From Osedax fenrisi (lineage: Eukaryota > Annelida > Polychaeta > Sabellida > Siboglinidae): DNA of 64,000 nucleotides. The first letter of the stretch is position 1. Each line of letters begins with the position of its first letter. Below, piece by piece: positions 54,977-64,000 of the stretch. Made by a program: the position numbers and the translations under genes. The stretch lies in contig OZ025244.1 in NCBI GenBank assembly GCA_964019155.1, positions 6,320,419-6,384,418 of the forward strand, read 5' to 3'. Under the pieces are notes generated by a model. The model was given only the letters and a program-made list of their open reading frames with translations. It searched no databases and was not told the origin of the DNA.

Positions 54977-55096
54977 AACCAGTGATCTTGTGCGAAGTGA
55001 ATACACGGGGAGTGATTTCGCGCCTAGTGTAAATCCAACTATTTAAATAAGTATTTACATTAATATACATTAGCATTACTCGCAAGATCACTGGTA
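54977..55096. mobile_element. hairpin element CCAGTGATCTTGTGCG, copy 1
   Basis: ACCAGTGATCTTGTGCGAAG and CTCGCAAGATCACTGGT are inverted around an AT-rich centre with TTTACATTAATAT. Copies 2 and 3 are at 56999-57102 and 58735-58875. Confidence 0.75.
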
Positions 55097-55662
55097 TTCG
55101 ACTACACACACCTCAGTAATATGATAAGATGTTGGTAATGTGTCTATTGTTGAAATTGTGTCATCTACCTATAATGATACTGCGTTCACCATCACTGTTA
55201 AGAAGTAGTGAAGTAGTTATCATGGTCATGTAAGAATTTTATTTATTTATATATAGTTAAATATCGTATTTAGATGTACCTATTATCATTATAAATAGTA
55301 TTTTTATATCTTTTATATTATTTTGACACCATTATAAATACCGTTCGTCTCTTTTCGAATCGATAAATCATTTTAATGTCATTTATATTTATTTGCGTAC
55401 GAGTATATAATATATATTTCACATCTACAATATATAAACATAATTCATAGATAATTATTTTGGTAACAACTCTATTTATTATTAACAATATATACGTATT
55501 ATAATTCCGAAACAAACTTTGTAGTATATACGCTCAAATAAGTGATTTCACATAATTCATATAATATTAATCGAAAGGTGTGCTTAACTCGAATAGACAC
55601 CTATATATTCGTCATATATAATATCGTATTTGAAAGTTTCACAGTTGTTCGTTAGCTGAATA

Positions 55663-55896
55663 CTGACATCGGCCCCAATTAAACACGTGTCAAACAGAGA
55701 GGTCAATTATACATTTCGCTGTTGGCGTTATATTTCTCATTAAATTATTCACCGAGTAGTGAATTCATGTTTTATATATACATACATATCATAATACCGT
55801 ATGTTTATATATTAATATAATATTATATAAGCCCTACACGCATTGTTTACTTGAACTCTCGGTTAGTCACATGACATATTGGGGGGCCGATGTCAG
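55663..55896. mobile_element. MITE with CTGACATCGGCCCC ends
   Basis: CTGACATCGGCCCCAATT at the left and ATTGGGGGGCCGATGTCAG at the right are inverted over 234 bp. The inner arms are imperfect. No coding capacity. Confidence 0.75.
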
Positions 55897-56106
55897 TCTA
55901 AATCGTTCGTTATCCCGTAATCGAATAACAAATCGATAGTTTAAGTGTATGGCGACAGTGCGACACAGGCCGTGTTAGTGGTAAATAGCTACGACGTTAG
56001 ATCGTCTTACTTCTATGATAGTGAAAAGGTGATCGTAGATTGTAATCTGTGACAATTTTACTTACCACTTAAACATGCCCTTAAACTGTACAATAATTAG
56101 TCGTCT

Positions 56107-56936
56107 GATATATTGGAACCCCACTACATAACCCGGGTAGAAGTGATAATAAGATGTTCTCTGATTAGTGATATATTGGAACCCCACTACATAACCCGGG
56201 TAGAAGTGATAATAAGATGTTCTCTGATTAGTGATATATTGGAACCCCACTACATAACCCGGGTAGAAGTGATAATAAGATGTTCTCTGATTAGTGATAT
56301 ATTGGAACCCCACTACATAACCCGGGTAGAAGTGATAATAAGATGTCTGTTCTCTAATTAGTGATATATTGGAACCCCACTACATAACCCGGGTAGAAGT
56401 GATAATAAGATGTTCTCTGATTAGTGATATATTGGAACCCCACTACATAACCCGGGTAGAAGTGATAATAAGATGTTCTCTGATTAGTGATATATTGGAA
56501 CCCCACTACATAACCCGGGTAGAAGTGATAATAAGATGTTCTCTGATTAGTGATATATTGGAACCCCACTACATAACCCGGGTAGAAGTGATAATAAGAT
56601 GTCTGTTCTCTAATTAGTGATATATTGGAACCCCACTACATAACCCGGGTAGAAGTGATAATAAGATGTTCTCTGATTAGTGATATATTGGAACCCCACT
56701 ACATAACCCGGGTAGAAGTGATAATAAGATGTTCTCTGATTAGTGATATATTGGAACCCCACTACATAACCCGGGTAGAAGTGATAATAAGATGTTCTCT
56801 GATTAGTGATATATTGGAACCCCACTACATAACCCGGGTAGAAGTGATAATAAGATGTTCTCTGATTAGTGATATATTGGAACCCCACTACATAACCAGT
56901 GTAGAAGTGATAATAAGATGTGTGTTCTCTCATTGT
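56107..56936. repeat. 63-bp satellite, 13 copies, with 256-bp higher-order unit
   Basis: Copies begin at 56107, 56170, 56233, 56296, 56363, 56426, 56489, 56552, 56619, 56682, 56745, 56808 and 56871. Every fourth unit in the first two blocks is a 67-bp variant (GATGTCTGTTCTCTAATTAG), which gives a repeated 3x63+67 = 256-bp period. Units contain ATAACCCGGGTAGAAGTGAT and are almost identical. The 21-codon unit length leaves open frames on both strands that are not genes. Confidence 0.97.
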
Positions 56937-56998
56937 AGTGCATGTAACTATTGTATACGTTCTGTGACATACACACTGACCTATATACTTTACATGAG

Positions 56999-57102
56999 TA
57001 CCAGCGATCTCGTGTGAAGTTATTTAATGCGGAATGTTAATCCATATTAATGTTAATGATTATTTATAAATAATAAAATGTACATTGCGCACGAGATCAC
57101 CA
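56999..57102. mobile_element. hairpin element, copy 2
   Basis: TACCAGCGATCTCGTGTGAAG and GCGCACGAGATCACCA are inverted around an AT-rich centre. It follows the satellite array closely. Confidence 0.65.
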
Positions 57103-57313
57103 AACAGTATAAGATCAATGGTTACCCTTTTCGGTGGTTAATTCTCGATGATTGATGACGGTATTGATTAAGATATTGGTTATTTCTATTTTAACATAAA
57201 TTAAATCTTATCTCCCGATCTCCTGTAATGTATTACGATGAAATCATTTAACCGTAAAATTAATTTTGATATAATAAGTAAAAAATAAACTGATGTATGA
57301 GATAACATTATAC

Positions 57314-57756
57314 CAAAGATTTTTCATATGATAGATATATCACACGTGAAATCTTGTAATTCAATTGCGTATGCAAAACATTAATAGCGCAACCTATATA
57401 AGGTTAAAATGTATTATTTATAATGTAAATTCCTTTCAAACTATACACTTTTAAAATGTAAAATAATGATTTTAAATCATTATTTATATGGTAATAAAAT
57501 TAAGTGTTCATTACTAATATATAATAAACCAATATGATATGTTGCTTTTAAATGCTATACATATCTATGTGAAGATTAAATGCTAACTTATATTGCATGT
57601 AATTTAATAGAGAAATGAAAACATTGTTGTATGATAATCGTGAGAAACCTAATTCTATTTCAGTGATCTCTAAACTACTGCTAGCAGTGGGACCTCTAAA
57701 TATTAATCACTTTCTGTAAATGGGAATGTTTTCTATCTTTGCTTCACAATTCTTTG
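57314..57756. mobile_element. MITE family 1, diverged 443-bp copy
   Basis: Ends CAAAGATTTTTCATATGATA and the degraded ATCTTTGCTTCACAATTCTTTG. The interior aligns to the copies at 50682 and 60065, and the small ORF is partly kept (ATG at about 57616). The target duplication is no longer exact. Confidence 0.8.
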
Positions 57757-57924
57757 TTTATATTCTGCAGGTCTATTATAATAATCAACGTTTAGCTTAT
57801 TCCACTAGTATACTAAATAGTAAGTAATTATTTAGACAAGAACATATATAGGTCAAAGTACAAATCTTTACAAACTATGATATATGTTATTGAAATAAAC
57901 GTATTGTAAAAGCGTAAGAACCAA

Positions 57925-57961
57925 CCATAGAGCTAAAGAGAAAGTTTCTCTTTAGCTATGG
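57925..57961. repeat. near-perfect hairpin, relative of 28332-28372
   Basis: CCATAGAGCTAAAGAGAAA pairs with TTTCTCTTTAGCTATGG. It shares AGAGCT(A)(A/G)AGAGAAAGTT with the hairpin at 28332. Confidence 0.8.
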
Positions 57962-58211
57962 AACCAACTAATGTATTACAGTATTTTTACATTACTTATC
58001 AATTATTACATCTATTGTTCTTATCTCTCTCTCTTGTGTTTATCAATAACTTAATACATTATAAATCAAAATACAAGAAAACATATGTTACTATATGTAT
58101 TGTATTGTAGCAGCCTCTCACAGTTATTTATAACATGTATAAGTCTATGAATTTTTGAGGGGTCTATTTTTATCCGCTATTTGTATTGTATTCAATGATA
58201 TATATTGTTAT

Positions 58212-58502
58212 TGTTATTTTTATTTGGTGGAGTCCTTTCATCCCATCCAGGAACTTAGATGAAATTTTCACTTATAACCATATATGGCTCTAATGACCCT
58301 TCGAAGCCGCTCTCATGTTAAGGCATCCATGGTTTTAACGAGAGCCGATCATTTATTTATACACATTTATATAAGATCACTTCTAAATAATATTTTAAGA
58401 CCCATTTTATAAAATTAATTAATGGTCCGGACGAGGGTCGAACCCGTGTCCTACTGCTTGTGTGTCTGACGCCTTAGCCACTGAGCCACACAGGCAGTTT
58501 TT
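58212..58502 (-). mobile_element. full-length tRNA-derived SINE, reverse
   Basis: Same as 39676-39972 on the other strand: head with TGGCTCAGTGGCTAAGG, box B GGGTTCGACCC, the full body and an A-rich tail (TTATTTTTATTT on the plus strand). Confidence 0.92.
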
Positions 58503-58660
58503 AGTTTTTATATATATATATATGATTTTAATAATGAAGAAATATGGACTTATAATAAATAGATTTACAAAGTACATGTAGGCGAATGACGGAATTTTTT
58601 AATATATGATATATATACTAATACAAACTTATATAAATATCGTTAGATTTAATATCACAG

Positions 58661-58733
58661 AACATCGAGGCTATCGAGTCTATTGAATATGTTGTGTGCT
58701 CCGTACAGGTTAACGATACTCCAACTAAGAGAG
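58661..58733 (+). other. candidate short exon, unassigned
   Basis: A 73-nt open segment after AATATCACAG with donor AGAG|GTAACC, phase 0 in, 1 out. Reads IEAIESIEYVVCSVQVNDTP, including one sequon. Its exit phase fits the candidate exon at 59691, but no start exon is found, and part of the donor belongs to the adjoining hairpin element. Confidence 0.2.
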
Positions 58734-58734
58734 G

Positions 58735-58875
58735 TAACCAGCGCTCTCGTGTGGTGAGCAGTGTAATTCTACTATTTAAACATCATTGTTTACATTAATG
58801 TGCGTGTGGCATCAGCGCGCGTAAGACAACCACGAGATCACAGCCAATGGAATCACTTCGTACGAGAACACTGGT
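58735..58875. mobile_element. hairpin element, copy 3
   Basis: TAACCAGCGCTCTCGTGTGG and ACGAGAACACTGGTATT are inverted. The interior (TTTACATTAATGTGC) resembles copy 1. Confidence 0.65.
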
Positions 58876-59021
58876 ATTCTAACTAAACCTCACTAAGCTA
58901 ATATTAATCACTGAATGGTAATCCAACGTGCACACGTTATGATAAGTAATTATCTAGTCGAATATATATGTCTATATATACTTATCCCAAATATATATAT
59001 ATATATATTTAGATGAGTCTA

Positions 59022-59112
59022 TATATGGCTTCGAAGTAACATTAGAGCCACATGTTTATAAGTGTAAACTTCATCTAATTTCCTGAATGGGATGAAAGGA
59101 CTCTACCAAAAT
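59022..59112 (+). mobile_element. SINE body fragment
   Basis: GGCTTCGAAGTAACATTAGAG and GATGAAAGGACTCTACCA: the 3' half of the SINE only. Confidence 0.8.
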
Positions 59113-59572
59113 AACAATTATATATAGATATGTATGTATATGTACATTGACAATGTATGCCGTATATTGCAACATATAAATTGATGGTTATTAAGCTTTA
59201 TATGTAAGCTAACTTGTAAGCTACATACAGTTATTCAAACCTCTAATCATAAATTACGATATTTCAATATAACATTAATTAATAGATATTTCTTGAAAAT
59301 ATATTTTTCTGCCAATATTTGAAAATTATTTTATTTTATTAACTCGAATACAAATTAATTTTAATATATTTACTAATTAAGGTATGGATAACGATTACAT
59401 ATTTAAAGTTCTAATACATTTGGTATATAAGCTAAAATATTATAATTGTGCACAAACAATAATTCAAATAAAACAGGTATGAAAATGTCACTATGACAAA
59501 CTCTGTCTGTCAAATAAATTGTTAAATATTTCTATAGATATCTGCCCTTCATATATCTTCTTTATTAGTGTA

Positions 59573-59573
<1 letters not shown>

Positions 59574-59622
<49 letters not shown>
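59574..59622. repeat. (TA)n microsatellite
   Basis: About 48 bp of TA. Confidence 0.95.
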
Positions 59623-59624
<2 letters not shown>

Positions 59625-59690
59625 GCATGTAGCTTACTTTGTATGCGTATTACCAGATATATAATTAGCTATAATCTGTGCTTACTACAG

Positions 59691-59735
59691 ATGCTATAGA
59701 GAGATGGCTAGATTCATTAAATACTATTCAATCAG
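59691..59735 (+). CDS. candidate juxtamembrane exon (partial gene)
   Basis: 45 nt between GTGCTTACTACAG and CAG|GTACCC, phase 1 on both sides, reading AIERWLDSLNTIQS. Its splice sites are good and its phase joins it to the membrane segment at 60008, the same order as the microexon and helix exon at 25231 and 27745. Confidence 0.3.
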
Positions 59736-60007
59736 GTACCCCCCAAAATAATTCACTTATGATTGATAATTTTATAATGGACATTATACATGTAAATTAT
59801 TATATAACTTTTTACATAAATATATTACTGCAGTTATATTAATAGTAGTATTTAAAATATAATGAAATATATATATATATATATATATATTTCATTAATA
59901 TCTATTTTCCAAGTATATTCCATGTAATGATTAAATTATTGATAAATAACAAATAATTATATATTATTTATTACTTTTATAATAATAATAGTAATATTTC
60001 TATGTAG

Positions 60008-60064
60008 GAGATAATTACATTGTACATTTTGTAGTATTATTTGTTCTTGTAGTAATAGTAGTAG
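60008..60064 (+). CDS. candidate membrane-helix exon running into a MITE
   Basis: After TTTCTATGTAG, phase 1 in, the frame reads DNYIVHFVVLFVLVVIVVA, a strong hydrophobic helix. The family 1 MITE begins at 60065 exactly after it. Read through, the MITE terminal repeat supplies KIFRRKDITLTR, a basic stop-transfer-like tail, with a stop about 108 nt into the element. Whether this is a live gene, a fusion or a relic is unknown. Confidence 0.3.
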
Positions 60065-60518
60065 CAAAGATTTTCCGAAGGAAAGATATAACACTTACGC
60101 GAAATCGTGTAATTCGAATTTGTATACAAAATACCCTGGTGCCACCTATAGCGGGTTACTTTTAGGAACTATGCGTTGTTTATAATGTAAATTCGTATTT
60201 AACTATACACTTTTAAAATGTTAAATAATATGCTTTAAATTAATATTTATATGATGAAAACTAAGTGTTCATTACTAATATATAACAAACAAATATGATA
60301 TGTATGTTTTAAATGCTATAAGTATATATTTAGTGAGTAAAAGCTAATTTATATTGCATGTAATTTAATAGAGCAATGAAAACATTGTTGTATGCAAACA
60401 GAGCCGAACCTAAATCTATTTCAGTGATTTCGATACTACTGCTAGCAGCGGTTGGGGCTATTACTAAATTACGTTGCATGCATAGGGAGTGTTATATATT
60501 TGCTTCGCAAAATCTTTG
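60065..60518. mobile_element. MITE family 1, 454-bp copy with exact 7-bp TSD
   Basis: Same length as and nearly identical to 50682-51135, flanked by GTAGTAG (60058-60064 and 60519-60525). The target lies within a run of GTA codons at the end of a hydrophobic open frame. Confidence 0.92.
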
Positions 60519-60525
60519 GTAGTAG

Positions 60526-60918
60526 TATTATTATTTAGTATATAATATAGAATATAAATTTGTATATATTTGAAATGCTATTGAATTATAATATGACCTT
60601 AAAAAATAATGGATATTTATAATTAATAGTAAATAATTATAATTAATTATGAAAGAGGGATTTATTTATTAACATAACTATCATTTGTAATTAATATTAT
60701 AAATTTAATTAATAAATTTATAAAAACAAATTAATATATAAATAATTTATGAATACAATTTATTCAAAAATCAAAAAAATGCAATATATTTATCATATGA
60801 CATTAAATTAATTACATCAGAAAATAATATATTAATACGACAATAATAATTATTCATAGTTTCAAATATTACACATATATAAATACATGTATATATATAG
60901 ATATAGCTTTTTAATGAA
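60526..60918. other. 3' flank of NDUFV2
   Basis: A-T rich. Minus-strand AATAAA words (TTTATT at about 60657-60672 and 60754-60765) could serve as polyadenylation signals. Confidence 0.4.
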
Positions 60919-61012
60919 CTACAGATCCTTTCGAACTCCAAAGCCAGCGGGTTTAGGCTCTTCGAGTAGGGTAGTGAGGCCAGACAGAGGTTCTGCAGTG
61001 TATCTGGCGCTC
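60919..61012 (-). CDS. NDUFV2: NDUFV2 terminal exon
   Basis: 94 nt from ACCACACAG to TAG at 60921-60919. Thirty residues ending in KDL instead of the vertebrate AGL. Confidence 0.92.
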
Positions 61013-63225
61013 CTGTGTGGTAAACGTGACAATAGCAAATAGTTATTGCTTGTATTAATGTGAATCATACATATATATATCAATAATACTACTATAATCT
61101 ACTATAATTTATATATATTATTATAGACATTTTGAATGTTGAAAATTAAATGAAAAACAATATTAATAAAATTGGTAGAATCAAACAAATTTGAACGAAG
61201 ATAATCAAATTAGAATATTTAAATTCCGAGAGAAATAGTAATGCGATATATTCAATAAATTTATATTATTTTTTAAAATGTTTTATAAATTTATGAAAAA
61301 GATGCAGAATTTAAAATATGGAGTTTCTACTATAATTTATATATATATACAATAATATTTGTTTATTTTCATATCTCGATAGAGTAAACATATTAAATTT
61401 AAATTTTAGTAAATTGTATAGTTTGATAATTGAACGCATATTCGAATATAATTTTATATTCGATAATATCAAAATGAATCATGAAATAATAAATTATCTT
61501 TATAGACTTTAAACTAACCATACTTTAGGAAATTAAGGGATATGGATTTATTAACATTATTATCTGATGAATTATGTAAAATATACATTATTTAACACCA
61601 ACAATTTAAAAAAAAAATGTAAATAAATACTAAATTTTAACATGTCTAATGTGTTCTCCATAAAGAGTATTATAATGTATTATTTCTAAACAATTAATTA
61701 TTTATTTAAAATTGAATAATATATTAAAAGTAAATCAATATGGTGTTATAAATGGAAAATCAACAGAATTACAATCAGTAAAATGATTATAATATTGGTA
61801 TAATTAATTGAATATTACAAAATTCATCAATATAATATATATATATATATTAATATTTGAATATTATTTTATGTTGTTTTTCATAAAAACAAAAATGATA
61901 TGGTATATCTAATAAAATAATAATATAGATTTATAATATTAGTCAAATAGTTCTAGTGTGAACTATGGAGTATCTGTTTTTAGAATATATTTTAGGTGCA
62001 CTTTATTAATGCTCTTCTTAGTGTATTCTCTTCAAACATGCATATTGATTTAATTGTAAATGATACTTTAATATATTTGTTCTCTTTTTCTCTTATACAT
62101 CTGAGAGTGAAATATCAATAATATTTTTTTTAAATATAATTTAAATGTATCACTTCCATGGGTAATATAAATTAAATATACTATTATCAAAATAAGCAAA
62201 TATCACTGTAGAAAAGGTTAAGCCACTTAAATATGTTATAAATAATATAAAACTTTAATATTTATAAATATTTATGAATAATATTTGATAATCGTTTTTC
62301 GTTTAACAAATTTATATATTTGTAAAAAAAATAAAAAATCTTTCCTTGAATTAAATTTGTAGATTCATTAATCTACTAAGGCATTATTAAATGCATATCA
62401 ATTATTTTGTAGAATAATTTTAGAATCTAAACACTAATTTGGTAACTTTTTCAAAAGTTAGTAAAGAGATTGACATATTTTAAATTAGTAGAATAAAAAT
62501 AGATCTAACCCACATATTTATATTATAAATAATTATACAGGTATAATCATATCTAAAATCCTTAACATTTCGAATACTTATAGAATTAGAAATAATTGTA
62601 CACAAATAAATTATTATGATAATACAATTAAAAATATAATTAATAATTATAATAGATCAGTTAATATATACAATATATTCGTTTTATCATTAAAAATAAA
62701 ATATTTGTCGATGTACAACTTTTTTTTGATAGATTTTATATTCATTTATACTTCATTAAATAGTTTCATTTTTTTATTAAACTTTCTCTCTGGTTTTTTT
62801 CTCTTCTTAGAATATTTGAATTAACAAATTTATATTTGTTAAATTTACTATACTAATATGAAAATATAAAATTTATAATTTATAATTTTTACAGAATTTA
62901 AAGAAATACGTATTTAATTATTATATGTTTGTTTGTATTATTATTATTGGCACATTCATTTCTAAAATGTTTCTTTTTTTTAATTATTACTAGTAATTCA
63001 ATAAATTTTGATCTAGCTATCTATTATTATTCGTTTATTTCGTGTATATCGATATGATGCCTATGTATATGAATTTCTAGAGTGCTAAACAGTTACGTTA
63101 TGATTATTAAAGGTGACTAATACATGATTACTGCTACTAGTGACTTACCTGGGTCCTGGTTTGGATGCTTTACCCGCCTTCAGTTCATCGATAATGTTAG
63201 ACATGTCCTGAGGGGTTAGATCTTC
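60919..63225 (-). CDS. NDUFV2: NDUFV2, complex I 24-kDa iron-sulfur subunit, last two exons (partial)
   Basis: Exon 63225-63149 reads EDLTPQDMSNIIDELKAGKA and then SKPGP. After a phase-2 junction (R split), exon 61012-60919 reads SARYTAEPLSGLTTLLEEPK and AGFGVRKDL, then TAG. This is the conserved C-terminus of the 24-kDa subunit (human: EDLTP...IIDELKAGK..KPGPRSGR...GGLTSL.EPP.GPGFG). The protein is part of the NADH-oxidising arm of mitochondrial complex I. The [2Fe-2S] domain and mitochondrial targeting signal would be encoded upstream, beyond the window. Introns have GT-AG borders. Confidence 0.93.
61013..63148. other. NDUFV2 last intron
   Basis: 2.1 kb of A-T rich sequence with a donor at 63148-63143 (GTAAGT on the minus strand). 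No element or frame is recognised. Confidence 0.7.
63149..63225 (-). CDS. NDUFV2: NDUFV2 penultimate exon
   Basis: 77 nt between ATCAACACAG and the donor CCCAG|GTAAGT. Its first ~30 bases with the acceptor are repeated upstream. Confidence 0.93.
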
Positions 63226-63900
63226 CTGTGTTGATAGAGTTAGTGGTGGGGTTAATGATGGGGTAGTGATGGGGTAGTGATGGGGGTAGTGATGATATTA
63301 GACATGTCCTGAGGGGTTAGATCTTCCTGTGTTGATAGAGTTAGTGGTGGGGTTAATGATGGGGTAGTGATGGGGTAGTGATGGGGGTAGTGATGATATT
63401 AGACATGTCCTGAGGGGTTAGATCTTCCTGTGTTGATAGAGTTAGTGGTGGGTTAGTGGTGGGGTTAATGATGGGGTAGTGATGGGGGTAGTGATGATAT
63501 TAGACATGTCTTGTGGGGTTAGATCTTCCTGTGTTGATAGAGTTAGTGGAGGGTTATTGGTGGGGTTAATGATGGGGTTAGATCTTCCTGTATTGATAGA
63601 GTTAGTGGTAGGGTTAGTGGTAAGGGTAGTGATGGGGTTAGTGGTAAGGGTAGTGATGATATTAGACATGCCCTGTGGTTGTAGAGTTATTGGTGGGAGT
63701 AGTGTTAGGGTTAGTGGTAAGGGTATTGGTGGGGTTAATGATGGGGGTAGTGATGATTGATATAGTGTTTCGGCTAGTGACAGGGAAAGTTGTGGTGATG
63801 TTTTTGGGGATATTGTTAGGGCTATCATCTGGAGGTAAGTACCTCCCTGTAATGGGGATAATGGTAGTGATTGTATTGGCTACAATGGTAGGGATATAGA
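63226..63900. repeat. minisatellite carrying copies of the NDUFV2 exon edge
   Basis: Units of 100-101 bp repeat AGATCTTCCTGTGTTGATAG at 63219 (true exon edge), 63319, 63420 and 63521, with a shorter spacing to 63580. They are joined by GATGGGGTAGTGATGGGGTA. Each full unit includes the acceptor and about 30 exon bases. The array then degrades into GGTTAGTGGTAAGGGTAGTG. False open frames span it on both strands. Confidence 0.95.
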
Positions 63901-64000
63901 GAGGATAGTGAATTAATTACTTTTTACATTACTGAAAATTCAGGTAATATTTAAAAAAAAGCATAAAATCAAAATCATAAACTATTAAATTAAGATAGAA

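Noticed and set aside
56062..57017. Repeated open frames on both strands in the 63-bp array
   Set aside because: Unit of 21 codons without stops gives automatic open frames. There is no start context, splice site or codon signal.
63442..63899. Open frames of 74-128 codons on both strands
   Set aside because: They run through the NDUFV2 exon-edge minisatellite. The EDLTPQDMSN stretches are decoy exon copies.

Overview
The window is AT-rich nuclear DNA from an animal. Exons are clearly richer in G and C than the surrounding introns. Long (TA)n tracts, tRNA-derived SINEs, APE-type and RTE-type LINE fragments and many short inverted-repeat transposons fill most of the space. I cannot name the species. 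Split genes for a Suv4-20 histone methyltransferase and for mitochondrial complex I subunit NDUFV2, together with the SINEs, point to a metazoan.

Layout. 0-24 kb is a transposon graveyard: decayed LINEs, three copies of a 0.9-kb TA-flanked element, two copies of a related element, a hAT MITE, and a 0.5-kb patch built of GTACCCTA words. At 24.5-28.8 kb (+) lies a small split gene for a single-pass glycoprotein. It has five N-glycosylation sequons, a Thr run, one membrane helix and a basic tail, with KCNE-like topology. A second 93-nt membrane-helix exon with the same intron phases and a gapless alignment sits at 11.5 kb. A possible third membrane exon lies at 60.0 kb, where a transposon copy begins at the end of the hydrophobic stretch. 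From 48.35 down to 31.84 kb (-) runs a complete 8-exon Suv4-20 (KMT5B/C) gene. All splice phases fit and the predicted protein is 509 aa. At 60.9-63.2 kb (-) are the last two exons of NDUFV2; its 5' part lies beyond the window.

The most unusual signal is at exon borders. In both identified genes, intronic minisatellites are tandem copies of the exon edge itself, including the splice site. This is seen at the acceptor of the NDUFV2 penultimate exon, and at the acceptors and donors of Suv4-20 exons 2 and 6. Other Suv4-20 acceptors abut (CCTAACC)-like, (CA)n or (CTC)n repeats. Other points of interest are a 13-copy 63-bp satellite with a 256-bp higher-order period, a transposon family with exact 7-bp target duplications carrying a conserved small ORF, and recurring perfect hairpins.

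All gene calls rest on translation, splice-phase consistency and recalled family sequences. No database search was possible.
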